Translations under genes and position numbers: made by a program | NCBI GenBank assembly: GCA_023387335.1 | Contig: JAEWIF010000026.1 | Coordinates: 372,001-436,000 of the forward strand | Origin: Pseudomonadota bacterium | GTDB lineage: Bacteria > Pseudomonadota > Gammaproteobacteria > Burkholderiales > Burkholderiaceae_C | Length of the DNA: 64,000 bases | Reading direction: 5' to 3' | Shown: piece after piece, positions 25,565 through 33,695 of the stretch | How positions within the stretch are numbered: position 1 is the stretch's first letter | How the letters are laid out: each line of letters starts with the position of its first letter | Notes under the pieces: model-generated | The model's input: the letters and a program-made list of their open reading frames with translations, nothing else | Database searches by the model: none | Told to the model about the DNA's origin: nothing

Positions 25565-26803
25565 TCAGTCAAGGGCGCGGAACACCAGGACCCGGTTGTT
25601 GCCGGTGTCGACCACGATCATGTTGCGGCCGTCGAAGCGCACGCCGGACGGTTGATTCAGGGTCTTGATGCTCACCGGTGCGATGGTGCCGGTGAGCGGA
25701 TCGGGTTGGCCGATCACCTGGTCCGCAGGCTGGTTGTTCCTCGTCGGGATGGCGTTCCAGACAAGCACGCGGTTGTTATTCCGGTCCACGACCGCCATCT
25801 GTCCGGTTTCGCTTACGTCGACGGAGATGGGCTGGGACAGCGTCGACGCGGTCGGAGCGCTCAAGCCCGCGTTCGGCAGGTTGTCTTCGGGGAACTGTTG
25901 GCCGATCACGAGGTCGGCCGCCATGAAGTCTCCTGTGGGGATGCTCGTCCAGATCAGCACCCGGTGGTTGCGGCGGTCCGCGACGATCAGCTTGACGCCG
26001 TCCGACCAGACGGAGCTCGGTTCGTTCAAGGTCTGGTCGCTGGTCGGGCGATCGGCGCAAATGGCCTTGTCCTCTTGGCCGATGACGACTCGGGCGCTGC
26101 CTACGGGGCCGCCGTCCCCCAAGGAATCCCAGATCAGAACCCGGTTGTTGTTCGTATCGGCAACGATCAATTGTCCCTGCCGCGTGATGTAGGCGGAACG
26201 TGGCAGGCTCAGTCGGCTCGCCGTGCAGCCCTGCGCAGCGCCGGCGCTCCGATCCGGCCCTCCAGCTGGCGGTGCGTCGGGCAGGCTGTCATAGATGTGA
26301 ACGACGTTCTGTTCAGGAGTGGGCGGCGGCGGGAAGGCGGAACCGAGGATCACCAGCCGTTGGCCATGGATGGAAGCGCCTGAGGTGTTGTCCATGGGGA
26401 TGGAGAACGCTGCGTCCGGCCCGTTGCCTTCCGTGTACCGGCGAAAGACTTTCACCTGATTGGCGCCTTGTTCCGCCACGAAAAGCGTTCCGTCAGCGCT
26501 GATTGCCGGACTGCCGACGGGGAAGTTCAGTCGGGCTGGCGAAGCGTCGATGGGCGCATCACCAACGTTGAAGGCCTGCTGGCCGATCACTCTCTCTGCG
26601 GACGGGAAAACGCCCCAGTTGACTGCCTGCGGCGCCGGGGCCGGTGCGGGTGAAGGGGCTGGTGCTGGTGCCGGGGAGGGGGCTGGTGCGGGTGCAGGCG
26701 GGGCTGAGCCCCCGCCGCCGCCGCCGCCGCCACATGCTGCAGCTACCACCGCCAGAAACGCCGCCGCCAAGAGTCGTTGTCTCGTGCCTGCTTGAAGTCC
26801 CAT
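25565..26803 (-). CDS. NHL-repeat beta-propeller lipoprotein (paralogue of 5596-6900)
   Basis: 412 residues from the ATG at 26803, chosen because AAGGAG lies five bases upstream; an open frame extends further but has no ribosome site. Signal LLAAAFLAVVAAAC with the lipobox Cys, then eight glycines and a low-complexity Ala-Pro-Ser linker of about 25 residues, then NHL blades with cores such as DTNNNRVLIWDSL and DRRNHRVLIWTSIP, each followed by ADLVIGQ. It shares architecture with the lipoprotein at 5596-6900. GC3 is lower than in adjacent genes. The role is probably cell-surface binding or scaffolding; nothing more specific is visible. Confidence 0.88.
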   Translation of the reverse strand: MGLQAGTRQRLLAAAFLAVVAAACGGGGGGGGSAPPAPAPAPSPAPAPAPSPAPAPAPQAVNWGVFPSAERVIGQQAFNVGDAPIDASPARLNFPVGSPAISADGTLFVAEQGANQVKVFRRYTEGNGPDAAFSIPMDNTSGASIHGQRLVILGSAFPPPPTPEQNVVHIYDSLPDAPPAGGPDRSAGAAQGCTASRLSLPRSAYITRQGQLIVADTNNNRVLIWDSLGDGGPVGSARVVIGQEDKAICADRPTSDQTLNEPSSVWSDGVKLIVADRRNHRVLIWTSIPTGDFMAADLVIGQQFPEDNLPNAGLSAPTASTLSQPISVDVSETGQMAVVDRNNNRVLVWNAIPTRNNQPADQVIGQPDPLTGTIAPVSIKTLNQPSGVRFDGRNMIVVDTGNNRVLVFRALD

Positions 26804-26890
26804 GTCTACTCCTTGGTTGGGGATGAAAAAGCCGGCGAATGCTCCGGCCAAAGTCATCACCGCCCAAGGAGCGAAGTCACTGCGTGAACG

Positions 26891-27370
26891 TCAGAACAGC
26901 AAGGCCACGATGTAGATCCCGATCATCACGAACGCCAGCACGAACTTGGCCAGCATGCCGGCCATCAGCCCCAGCCAGGTCGCCACGCCCACGTGCAGCG
27001 CACGCCCATGTTCCCGGCGCGCGAGGTATTCGCCCGCGGCGGCGCCCACCAGCGGCATCACGAACACGCCCACGAGGCCCATGAAGATGCCGGCGACGGT
27101 GCCGATGGCCGCGCCCCAGATCGCCTGCCTGCTGGCGCCCACGCGCTTGGCGCCCAGCACGGCGGAGATGTAGTCCAGCACGAACGCCAGGATCGCGAGG
27201 AAGGTGACCGCCGAGAGGGCGATCCAGCCGACGCGCTGGTAGTCGTCGATCCACGCGCCCAGCGCGATGCCCGCCCACACGAACAGCGTGCCGGGGATCG
27301 CCGGCAGCACGATGCCGGCCAGGCCCAGCAGGATCAGGGCCGTGCTCACCAGCCACCAGAGTGTGTCCAC
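26891..27370 (-). CDS. DUF456 family membrane protein
   Basis: 159 residues with four or so membrane segments: residues about 5-28, 45-70, 80-112 and 125-155. GIVLPAIPGTLFVWAG near residue 20 and GAAAGEYLARRE near 110 are typical of DUF456 (PF04306). The function is unknown. It is the last of three genes running from the aldo/keto reductase, 25 bp behind the DUF6064-like gene. Confidence 0.88.
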   Translation of the reverse strand: MDTLWWLVSTALILLGLAGIVLPAIPGTLFVWAGIALGAWIDDYQRVGWIALSAVTFLAILAFVLDYISAVLGAKRVGASRQAIWGAAIGTVAGIFMGLVGVFVMPLVGAAAGEYLARREHGRALHVGVATWLGLMAGMLAKFVLAFVMIGIYIVALLF

Positions 27371-27395
27371 CGTCGCGTCCTTTCTTGTCGTCGAT

Positions 27396-27980
27396 TCAGT
27401 TCGTCCACAGGAGCCATTGCGTCGTGCCGCCGACGGCGAGCGCCAGCACGGGGATGACCAGCAGCAGCCCGCGATGCCGCTGCGGCAGCGCGAGCAGCAG
27501 TCCCGCCGTGAACAGCGCCGTGGGCTCGGGCATCGCGCCCGCGACCTCGGCCTGGGCCCAGCCGCGTCCCGTCGAGGGCGCGAGCAGAGGGTAGGTCAGG
27601 GCGAGGAGCGCCAGTGCAAGGCCGACGCCGCGCATCGCTGTCGGAGGCGCGCCCGCCGGACGCAGCCCGAGCGCGAGCAGCAGCACGGCCTGCAGGCCGA
27701 ACGCCAGCGCGAACCCGCGCGCGCCCGTGTTGACGTCGGCGAAACGTTCCCAGTGGAAGGCCCAGCCGACCCAGGCCCAGGCCACGGCCAGGACGGCGAT
27801 CGCCCAGGGCCGCTCGCGCCGCGGATCGCGCGCGGCGGCCACCAGCATCACAAGGCCCATCGCCGCCATCGCCCATTGCCACGGCCACAGCGCCTCGTTC
27901 CACGACTCGACCAGCCGCCCCCAAGTGCGGGCCGAGAACATCAGGAAATCCGAGGGCCGGTAGGTCCACCACTCGGACAT
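27396..27980 (-). CDS. DUF6064-like membrane protein
   Basis: 194 residues, about six membrane segments. The opening EWWTYRPSDFLMFSARTWGR followed by WPWQWAM resembles the DUF6064 family; I recognise the pattern but cannot confirm it. Three bases separate it from the aldo/keto reductase stop, so the two are probably co-transcribed. The function is unknown. Confidence 0.72.
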   Translation of the reverse strand: MSEWWTYRPSDFLMFSARTWGRLVESWNEALWPWQWAMAAMGLVMLVAAARDPRRERPWAIAVLAVAWAWVGWAFHWERFADVNTGARGFALAFGLQAVLLLALGLRPAGAPPTAMRGVGLALALLALTYPLLAPSTGRGWAQAEVAGAMPEPTALFTAGLLLALPQRHRGLLLVIPVLALAVGGTTQWLLWTN

Positions 27981-27983
27981 CGC

Positions 27984-28877
27984 TCAGAGCTTTCCGATGT
28001 GGTCGGCGATGCGCTTTCGCATCGCTTCATCGGGCATGGGCCCCGAGCCGGCGGCCATGTTCTCGCGCAGGTGCGCCACGTCGCCGGTGGCGGGGATCGC
28101 GCAGGTGATCGCCGGGTGCGTGACGATGTGCTTGAGCACGACCTGCGACCAGGCCGTGCAACCGATCTCGCCGGCGAAAGGCGGCAGCGGATGCCGCCGC
28201 AGCTTCCTGAGCAGCGCGCCTTCCTGGAACGGACGGTTGGCCAGCACCGCGATGCCGCGCTCGCGCGCCAGCGGCAGCAGCGCCTGCTCCGCCTCGCGGT
28301 CCACCGGGTTGTAGGTGAGCTGGATGAAGTCGAGCTTGTGGCCGCGCATCACCTGCTCGAAGTCGCGATGCCGCCGGCCTTCCGAAGTGGTGATGCCGAC
28401 GTAGCGCAGCTTGCCGGCCTTCTTCATTTCCATCAGCAGCGGCAGCTGCTCCTCCCAGGCGAGCAGGTTGTGGACCTGCACGAGGTCGAACGCCGGCACC
28501 TGCCAGAACTTGCGCGAGGCCTCGATCTGCGCCGCGCCGCCGGAGGAAGTCCAGACCTTCTCGGCGGAGAACAGCGACGGCGGCATGCCCAGCTTTTGCA
28601 GCCCTTCGCCGATCACCGGCTGCGAGGAGCCGTACATCGGCGACGAATCGATCAGCCGCCCGCCCGCGGCGAAGAACGCGCGCATCACCTCGGCGCACTG
28701 CCGGCGTGCCTGGGCGTCGCGGCCGACGTTGAAGGTGATCCAGGTGCCGAGGCCGACGACGGGGAGGCGTTCGCCGGAGGAGGGGATGGGTTTGGTGAGG
28801 GGAGCGGCGGGCGAGCTCGCGACCGCCGGCCCGGCGGCGCCCAGTGCGAGCAGTTGCAGAGCTTGCCTTCTTCGCAT
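27984..28877 (-). CDS. aldo/keto reductase with a twin-arginine-like leader
   Basis: 297 residues from ATG 28877. The leader RRRQALQLLALGAAGPAVAS looks like a Tat or Sec signal, unusual because aldo/keto reductases need NAD(P)H. The barrel follows: LPVVGLGTWITF, LIDSSPMYGSS with the catalytic Asp and Tyr, KVWTSSG with the expected Lys shifted, and VQVHN with the active-site His. The C-terminal part, AIPATGDVAHLREN, holds the usual cofactor loop. If exported folded by Tat it would have to carry its cofactor. An alternative is a later start that gives a cytoplasmic enzyme, but no good internal ATG with a ribosome site was seen. Confidence 0.82.
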   Translation of the reverse strand: MRRRQALQLLALGAAGPAVASSPAAPLTKPIPSSGERLPVVGLGTWITFNVGRDAQARRQCAEVMRAFFAAGGRLIDSSPMYGSSQPVIGEGLQKLGMPPSLFSAEKVWTSSGGAAQIEASRKFWQVPAFDLVQVHNLLAWEEQLPLLMEMKKAGKLRYVGITTSEGRRHRDFEQVMRGHKLDFIQLTYNPVDREAEQALLPLARERGIAVLANRPFQEGALLRKLRRHPLPPFAGEIGCTAWSQVVLKHIVTHPAITCAIPATGDVAHLRENMAAGSGPMPDEAMRKRIADHIGKL

Positions 28878-28924
28878 CGGGACAGCGTAGCACCGGGGTG
28901 ACGCGGGTCCTAGGCAAATATGCG

Positions 28925-28952
28925 GATGTATACGAGGTTTGGCGTATACATC
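28925..28952. promoter_or_regulatory. perfect GATGTATACG palindrome upstream of the ATPase gene
   Basis: GATGTATACG (28925-28934) and CGTATACATC (28943-28952) are perfect 10-bp inverted arms around an 8-bp spacer. Each arm contains GTATAC, as do the vanA/vanR operators. It lies in the divergent gap between the aldo/keto reductase (start 28877) and the ATPase (start 28981); a TATAGT hexamer at 28965-28970 may be the -10 of the ATPase. Confidence 0.6.
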
Positions 28953-28980
28953 AAGATAAATCGATATAGTCGCGCCAGCC

Positions 28981-30165
28981 ATGGACAAGATCCGCAACCC
29001 CTTCTCTCCCGGCGCCGGATCCCCGCCGCCGGAGTTGGCCGGCCGGGAGGGCATCCTGGAACAGGCGAGGGTGCTGTTCGGCCGCGTCCTGGCCGGACGG
29101 GCGGAGAAGAGCATGCTGCTCACGGGCCTGCGCGGGGTCGGCAAGACCGTGCTGCTCAACGAGATCGAGCGCATCGCGCAGGGCACGGGGTTTCGCACCA
29201 TCCTGGTCGAGGCGCACGAAGGCAAGCCGCTGGCCATGCTGCTGGCGCCGCACCTGCGCCGCCTGCTGTTCGATCTCGACCGGCTCAAGGGCGCGGGCGA
29301 CAAGGTGCGCCGCGGCCTGGGCGTGCTTCGCAGCTTCATCGGCGCGGTCAAGGTCAAGATGGGTGACATCGACTTCGGTCTGGACATCGAACCCGAGTCC
29401 GGATCGGCGGACAGCGGCGACCTGGAAGTGGACCTGCCCAATCTTTTCGCCGCCGTCGGCGAGGCCGCCCAGGAGCGCGGCGTGGCCGTGGCCATCCTGA
29501 TCGACGAGATCCAGTACTTCAGCCAGCAGGAACTGAGCGCGCTGATCATGGCGATGCACAAGATGCAGCAGCGCCAGTTGCCGCTCGCGCTCGTGAGCGC
29601 CGGCCTGCCCATCCTGCCGGGGCTGGCCGGGGAATCGAAGTCGTATGCGGAGAGGCTGTTCAGCTTCCCGCAGGTCGGGCCCCTCGCGGAGGCGGACGCC
29701 GCCAAGGCCCTGCAGGATCCGGTGGGAGCCGAAGGCGTGGCGTTCGATCCGAAATCGCTGCGCGAAATCTTCAAGCAGACCCAGGGCTATCCGTACTTCC
29801 TCCAGGAATGGGGCTACCAGGCCTGGAACCACGCGCAAGCTTCGCCGATCGGTCCCCGCGTGATCCGCCAGGCCGGCCAGGTGGTGTCGCAGCGCCTGGA
29901 CGAGAACTTCTTCCGGGTGCGCTTCGACCGCCTGACGCCTCGCGAGAAGACCTTCCTGCGTGCGATGGCCGAACTGGGCGCCGGTCCCTATCGGACCGGA
30001 GATGTCGCCGAGCGGTTGGGCGTGAAGATCACCACGCTCGGTCCGGTGCGCGCGAGCCTGATCCGCAAGGGGATGGTCTACAGCCCTTCGCACGGCGAGC
30101 TGGCCTTCACCGTCCCCCTGTTCGACGACTTCATGCGGCGTGCGATGCCGCAGTTCCAGCCCTGA
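28981..30165 (+). CDS. AAA/ORC-like ATPase with C-terminal winged helix
   Basis: 394 residues. Walker A GLRGVGKT (49-56), Walker B AILIDEIQYF (171-180), and sensor-1-like LVSAGLPIL near residue 208. After about residue 300 the chain has a winged-helix-like region (YRTGDVAERLGVKITTLGPVRASLIRKGMVY). This is the archaeal-ATPase/AAA_16 layout (as in ORC1/Cdc6-like and MNS-type ATPases), found in bacteria as lone genes of unknown role and sometimes as partners of defence or toxin modules. No such partner is adjacent here. No ribosome site precedes the ATG, and the likely -10 at 28965 would give a leader of only a few bases. Confidence 0.85.
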   Translation: MDKIRNPFSPGAGSPPPELAGREGILEQARVLFGRVLAGRAEKSMLLTGLRGVGKTVLLNEIERIAQGTGFRTILVEAHEGKPLAMLLAPHLRRLLFDLDRLKGAGDKVRRGLGVLRSFIGAVKVKMGDIDFGLDIEPESGSADSGDLEVDLPNLFAAVGEAAQERGVAVAILIDEIQYFSQQELSALIMAMHKMQQRQLPLALVSAGLPILPGLAGESKSYAERLFSFPQVGPLAEADAAKALQDPVGAEGVAFDPKSLREIFKQTQGYPYFLQEWGYQAWNHAQASPIGPRVIRQAGQVVSQRLDENFFRVRFDRLTPREKTFLRAMAELGAGPYRTGDVAERLGVKITTLGPVRASLIRKGMVYSPSHGELAFTVPLFDDFMRRAMPQFQP

Positions 30166-30189
30166 GGGGAGCGCGGCGCGGGTCCCGCT

Positions 30190-31101
30190 TCAAGCGTGCG
30201 GCACCACCTTCGGCGCCGTGGTGCGGATCAGCTCCAGCGTCGCCTCCTGCACCGGTGTCGCCGGCCGCTGGGCGCTCGTGGCCAGGCACAGCCGGATGCG
30301 CAGCGGCGGCTCGCCGATGGGCTGGGCGGTGAAGGCCGAAGGCCGCGGCGAGTGCAGCAGGGCGTTGCGCGAGAGGATGGCGCAGCCGGCGCCGTCGCGC
30401 ACCAGGTCCAGGATGGCGGGCACGCCGTCGATCTCCAGCGCCACGTCGGGCTTGCAGCCGATGGCCGCCATCGCCGACTCGACGTGCATGCGGATCGCGT
30501 TCGGCCGCGTCGGGATCACCAGCGGCAGCTGCGCCACTTCGCGCAGGTCGATGGCGCCCGGCGGCGGATCCTCGTGCAGGCCCGGCGGGCGGGCGCGCAC
30601 CAGCACCAGTTCCTCGTCCAGCAGCGGCGCGGCGTCGAGCTCGCGCGAGGAGTGGGCGTTGTAGAGCAGGGCGATGTCGAGCCGGCCGCTGGCCAGGCCC
30701 GCTTCCAGGCCGCCGGACAGGCCTTCGCTGATCGATAGGCGCGCGTCGGGCATCGCCTGCCGGAACGCGCGCGTCAGCGGGACCGTGAGCACGCGCGCGA
30801 CGCTGCTCGGCAACCCGACCGCGACCCGGCCCGACAGCCCGCCTCGCAGCCGGCCGAGGTCGTCCCGCGCGCGCTGAACCTGGTGCAGGATGCCGCGGCC
30901 GTGCTCCAGCAGCGTCTTGCCCGCCTCGGTCGGAACGGCGCCGCGGCCGTTGCGCACCAGCAAAGCCTGGCGCAGCTCGACTTCGAGCAATCGCACCTGC
31001 CGGCTGAGCGCGGGCTGGGCGACGTCGAGCTCGATGGCGGCACGCGTGAAACTGCCGAGCTCGGCCACCCGAACGAAATACTCCAGCTGCCGCAGATCCA
31101 T
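30190..31101 (-). CDS. pmdR: LysR family regulator of protocatechuate 4,5-cleavage, PmdR-like
   Basis: 303 residues: winged helix at about 1-60 (DLRQLEYFVRVAELGSFTRA, AQPALSRQVRLLE) and a LysR effector domain. It is divergent from the meta-cleavage operon, as pmdR is in Comamonas, and its start is 28 bp from the CTAT-N12-TAGCTGATAG site. The inducer is inferred to be protocatechuate or an early ring-fission product. It probably also acts at the two other copies of the site, by the transport operon and pmdC. Confidence 0.85.
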   Translation of the reverse strand: MDLRQLEYFVRVAELGSFTRAAIELDVAQPALSRQVRLLEVELRQALLVRNGRGAVPTEAGKTLLEHGRGILHQVQRARDDLGRLRGGLSGRVAVGLPSSVARVLTVPLTRAFRQAMPDARLSISEGLSGGLEAGLASGRLDIALLYNAHSSRELDAAPLLDEELVLVRARPPGLHEDPPPGAIDLREVAQLPLVIPTRPNAIRMHVESAMAAIGCKPDVALEIDGVPAILDLVRDGAGCAILSRNALLHSPRPSAFTAQPIGEPPLRIRLCLATSAQRPATPVQEATLELIRTTAPKVVPHA

Positions 31102-31128
31102 GCCGAAAGTGTAAGTGGCCGGCGACAG

Positions 31129-31157
31129 CTATACGCGCTTGTTCTAGCTGATAGGCC
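31129..31157 (+). promoter_or_regulatory. PmdR-type site in the pmd divergent promoter
   Basis: CTATAC-N10-TAGCTGATAGGCC. The 13-base core CTTGTTCTAGCTG at 31138-31150 is identical to that before pmdC (50417-50429), and CTAT...ATAG forms the dyad. It ends 68 bp before the first operon gene and starts 28 bp from the regulator gene. Confidence 0.7.
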
Positions 31158-31225
31158 CCGGCCCGGCTTTGCCGCGGGCGGATGGCTTTGCAGAATGGCC
31201 GGATGCCCAAGACAGGAGCTGCCGC

Positions 31226-31915
31226 ATGAGTGCCCCGCTGCGCGGGATTTCGTCCATGGCCACCCGCCAGGTGCTGGCCGAACTCGCTTCCGCCTGGCAG
31301 GCCCGGGGCGGCGCGCCGGTGCAGATCGAATCGGTCGGCGGCGTGGATGCGGCCAAGCGCGTCGCGGCCGGTGAGGCCTTCGACGTGGTCTTCCTCGCCT
31401 CCGATGCCGTCGACAAGCTGCAGGCTGCGAACCATGCGCTGCCCGGCAGCCGCGTGGACCTGGTGCGCTCCGGCGTGGCGGTCGCGGTGAAGCAGGGCGC
31501 CGCGCGCCCGGACATCTCCAGCGAACAAGCCGTGAGAGAAGCCGTGCTGGCCGCGCCCACCATCGGCTATTCCACCGGCCCGAGCGGCACCGCGCTGTTG
31601 AAGCTGTTCGAGCGCTGGGGCATCGCGGAGCAGGTGAAGCAGCGCACCGTGCAGGCGCCGCCCGGCGTGCCGGTCGGCTCGCTGGTGGCCAGGGGCGAGG
31701 TCGCGCTCGGCTTCCAGCAGTTCAGCGAGCTGATGAACCTCGAGGGCATCACCGTGCTGGGCGCGCTGCCCGAAGCGATCCAGATCAACACCGTGTTCTC
31801 GGGCGCCGTGTGCGCCGCGGCCGCGCAGCCGCAGGCCGTGCGCGAGCTGCTGGCCTTCATGGCGTCGGGCGACACCGCCGATATCAAGCGCCGCTGCGGC
31901 ATGGACGCCGCCTGA
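31226..31915 (+). CDS. cytoplasmic ModA-like substrate-binding-fold protein, first gene of the pmd operon
   Basis: 229 residues. AGGAG before the ATG at 31226 fixes the start. The fold is a type 2 periplasmic-binding protein of the ModA sort (ISSMATRQVLAELASAW, VGGVDAAKRVAAGEAFDVV, GYSTGPSGTALLKLFERWG). There is no signal peptide, lipobox or membrane anchor, so it should stay in the cytoplasm. Comamonas pmd operons begin with pmdU, the 4-oxalomesaconate tautomerase of the PrpF family; no PrpF-like gene occurs here. This protein occupies that place and may bind or isomerise a ring-fission intermediate. That function is a guess; the fold and location are not. Confidence 0.8.
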   Translation: MSAPLRGISSMATRQVLAELASAWQARGGAPVQIESVGGVDAAKRVAAGEAFDVVFLASDAVDKLQAANHALPGSRVDLVRSGVAVAVKQGAARPDISSEQAVREAVLAAPTIGYSTGPSGTALLKLFERWGIAEQVKQRTVQAPPGVPVGSLVARGEVALGFQQFSELMNLEGITVLGALPEAIQINTVFSGAVCAAAAQPQAVRELLAFMASGDTADIKRRCGMDAA

Positions 31916-31943
31916 ACCTCATTTTCCCGACAGGAGACAACGA

Positions 31944-32972
31944 ATGATCATCGACTGCCACGGTCACTACACCACCGCGCCCAAGGCGCTGGAGGAATGG
32001 CGCAACAAGCAGATCGCCGGCATCAAGGACCCGGCCGCGATGCCGAAGGTGTCGGAGCTGAAGATGTCCGACGACGACATCCGCGAGACCATCGTCGCCA
32101 ACCAGCTGCGCCTGATGAAGGAGCGCGGCAACGACCTGACGCTGTTCTCGCCGCGCGCCAGCTTCATGGCGCACCACATCGGCGACTTCCAGGTGTCCAG
32201 CACCTGGGCCGCGATCTGCAACGAGCTGTGCTTCCGCGTGAGCCAGCTGTTCCCCGAACACTTCGTGCCGGTGGCGATGCTGCCGCAGTCGCCCGGCGTC
32301 GACCCGAAGACCTGCATCCCCGAGATGGAGAAGTGCATCAAGGACTACGGCGCGGTCGGCATCAACCTGAACCCGGATCCCTCGGGCGGCCACTGGAAGG
32401 AGCCGCCGCTCACGGACAAGTGGTGGTACCCGATCTACGAGAAGATGGTCGAGTACGACGTGCCGGCCATGGTGCACGTCAGCACCAGCTGCAACGCCTG
32501 CTTCCACACCACGGGCGCGCACTACCTGAACGCCGACACCACGGCCTTCATGCAATGCGTGCAGGGCGACCTGTTCAAGGACTTCCCGACGCTGCGGTTC
32601 ATCGTCCCGCACGGCGGCGGCGCGGTGCCCTACCACTGGGGGCGGTTCCGCGGCCTGGCGCAGGAGATGAAGAAGCCGCTGCTGCAGGACCACGTGCTCA
32701 ACAACATCTTCTTCGACACCTGCGTCTACCACCAGCCGGGCATCGACCTGCTCAACACCGTGATCCCGGTCAAGAACGTCCTGTTCGCCAGCGAGATGAT
32801 CGGGGCGGTGCGCGGCATCGATCCCGAGACCGGGCACTACTACGACGACACCAAGCGCTACATCGACGCCTGCGAGCGCCTGTCCGACGCGGATCGCAAG
32901 GCGATCTTCGAAGGCAACACGCGGCGGGTGTTCCCGCGGCTGGACAAGCTGCTGACGGCGCGCGGCGTCTGA
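31944..32972 (+). CDS. pmdE: 4-oxalomesaconate hydratase
   Basis: 342 residues. It matches the amidohydrolase-type LigJ/PmdE over its whole length, including the start IIDCHGHYTTAPKALEEWRN with the zinc-binding HxH and the segment SPRASFMAHHIGDF. Further metal and active-site positions are seen in MVHVSTSC and VPHGGGAVPYH. It adds water to 4-oxalomesaconate to give 4-carboxy-4-hydroxy-2-oxoadipate. AGGAG lies upstream; the gap from the previous gene is 28 bp. Confidence 0.94.
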   Translation: MIIDCHGHYTTAPKALEEWRNKQIAGIKDPAAMPKVSELKMSDDDIRETIVANQLRLMKERGNDLTLFSPRASFMAHHIGDFQVSSTWAAICNELCFRVSQLFPEHFVPVAMLPQSPGVDPKTCIPEMEKCIKDYGAVGINLNPDPSGGHWKEPPLTDKWWYPIYEKMVEYDVPAMVHVSTSCNACFHTTGAHYLNADTTAFMQCVQGDLFKDFPTLRFIVPHGGGAVPYHWGRFRGLAQEMKKPLLQDHVLNNIFFDTCVYHQPGIDLLNTVIPVKNVLFASEMIGAVRGIDPETGHYYDDTKRYIDACERLSDADRKAIFEGNTRRVFPRLDKLLTARGV

Positions 32973-32991
32973 ATCGACAGGAGGAATCGAG

Positions 32992-33675
32992 ATGTACGAA
33001 CTGGGCGTCGTCTACAGGAACATCCAGCGCACCGACCGCGAGGTCGCCGACAAGCTGGCGCAATACGGCTCGGCCACGGTGCACGAGGCCATGGGCCGCG
33101 TCGGCCTGATGGCCACCTACATGCGGCCGATCCACCCCGGCGCGCAGGTGTCCGGCACGGCCGTCACCGTGCTGCTGCATCCCGGCGACAACTGGATGAT
33201 GCACGTCGTGGCCGAGCAGATCCAACCCGGCGACATCGTGGTGGCCGCCATCACCGCCCCTTGCACCGACGGCTACTTCGGCGACCTGCTGGCCACCTCG
33301 TTCAAGGCGCGCGGCGCCCGCGCGCTGGTCATCGACGCCGGCGTGCGCGACGTCAAGACGCTCGGCGAGATGCAGTTCCCGGTGTGGAGCAAGGCGGTCA
33401 GCGCCAAGGGCACGATCAAGGCCACCATCGGCTCGGTCAACATCCCGGTGGTCTGCGCGGGGATGATCGTGAACCCGGGCGACGTGATCGTCGCGGACGA
33501 CGACGGCGTGGTGGTCGTGCCGCGCGCGCTGGCCGCCAGGACCCTGGAAGCGGCCGCCGCCCGCGAAGCCAACGAAGGCGAGAAGCGCGCCAAGCTGGCC
33601 TCCGGCGTGCTGGGCCTGGACATGTACAAGATGCGCGAGCCGCTGGCCAAGGCCGGGCTCAGGTACATCGACTGA
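32992..33675 (+). CDS. pmdF: 4-carboxy-4-hydroxy-2-oxoadipate aldolase (RraA-like fold)
   Basis: 227 residues, as LigK/PmdF. RraA-type fold with the divalent-metal site GARALVIDAGVRD (Arg and Asp near residues 120-125) and the GDNWMMH loop. It splits 4-carboxy-4-hydroxy-2-oxoadipate into pyruvate and oxaloacetate, the last step of the route. AGGAGG seven bases before the ATG; 19 bp behind pmdE. Confidence 0.94.
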   Translation: MYELGVVYRNIQRTDREVADKLAQYGSATVHEAMGRVGLMATYMRPIHPGAQVSGTAVTVLLHPGDNWMMHVVAEQIQPGDIVVAAITAPCTDGYFGDLLATSFKARGARALVIDAGVRDVKTLGEMQFPVWSKAVSAKGTIKATIGSVNIPVVCAGMIVNPGDVIVADDDGVVVVPRALAARTLEAAAAREANEGEKRAKLASGVLGLDMYKMREPLAKAGLRYID

Positions 33676-33695
33676 GAGACGAAGCGAACCAAGCG

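Noticed and set aside
5596..26803. Periodic sequence within the NHL genes as DNA repeats or a CRISPR array
   Set aside because: The periodicity is that of degenerate protein blades; there are no identical spacer-separated repeats.
26804..26860. Longer N-terminus for the second NHL lipoprotein
   Set aside because: AAGGAG with ideal spacing lies at the ATG at 26803, and the extra residues would bury the signal peptide.
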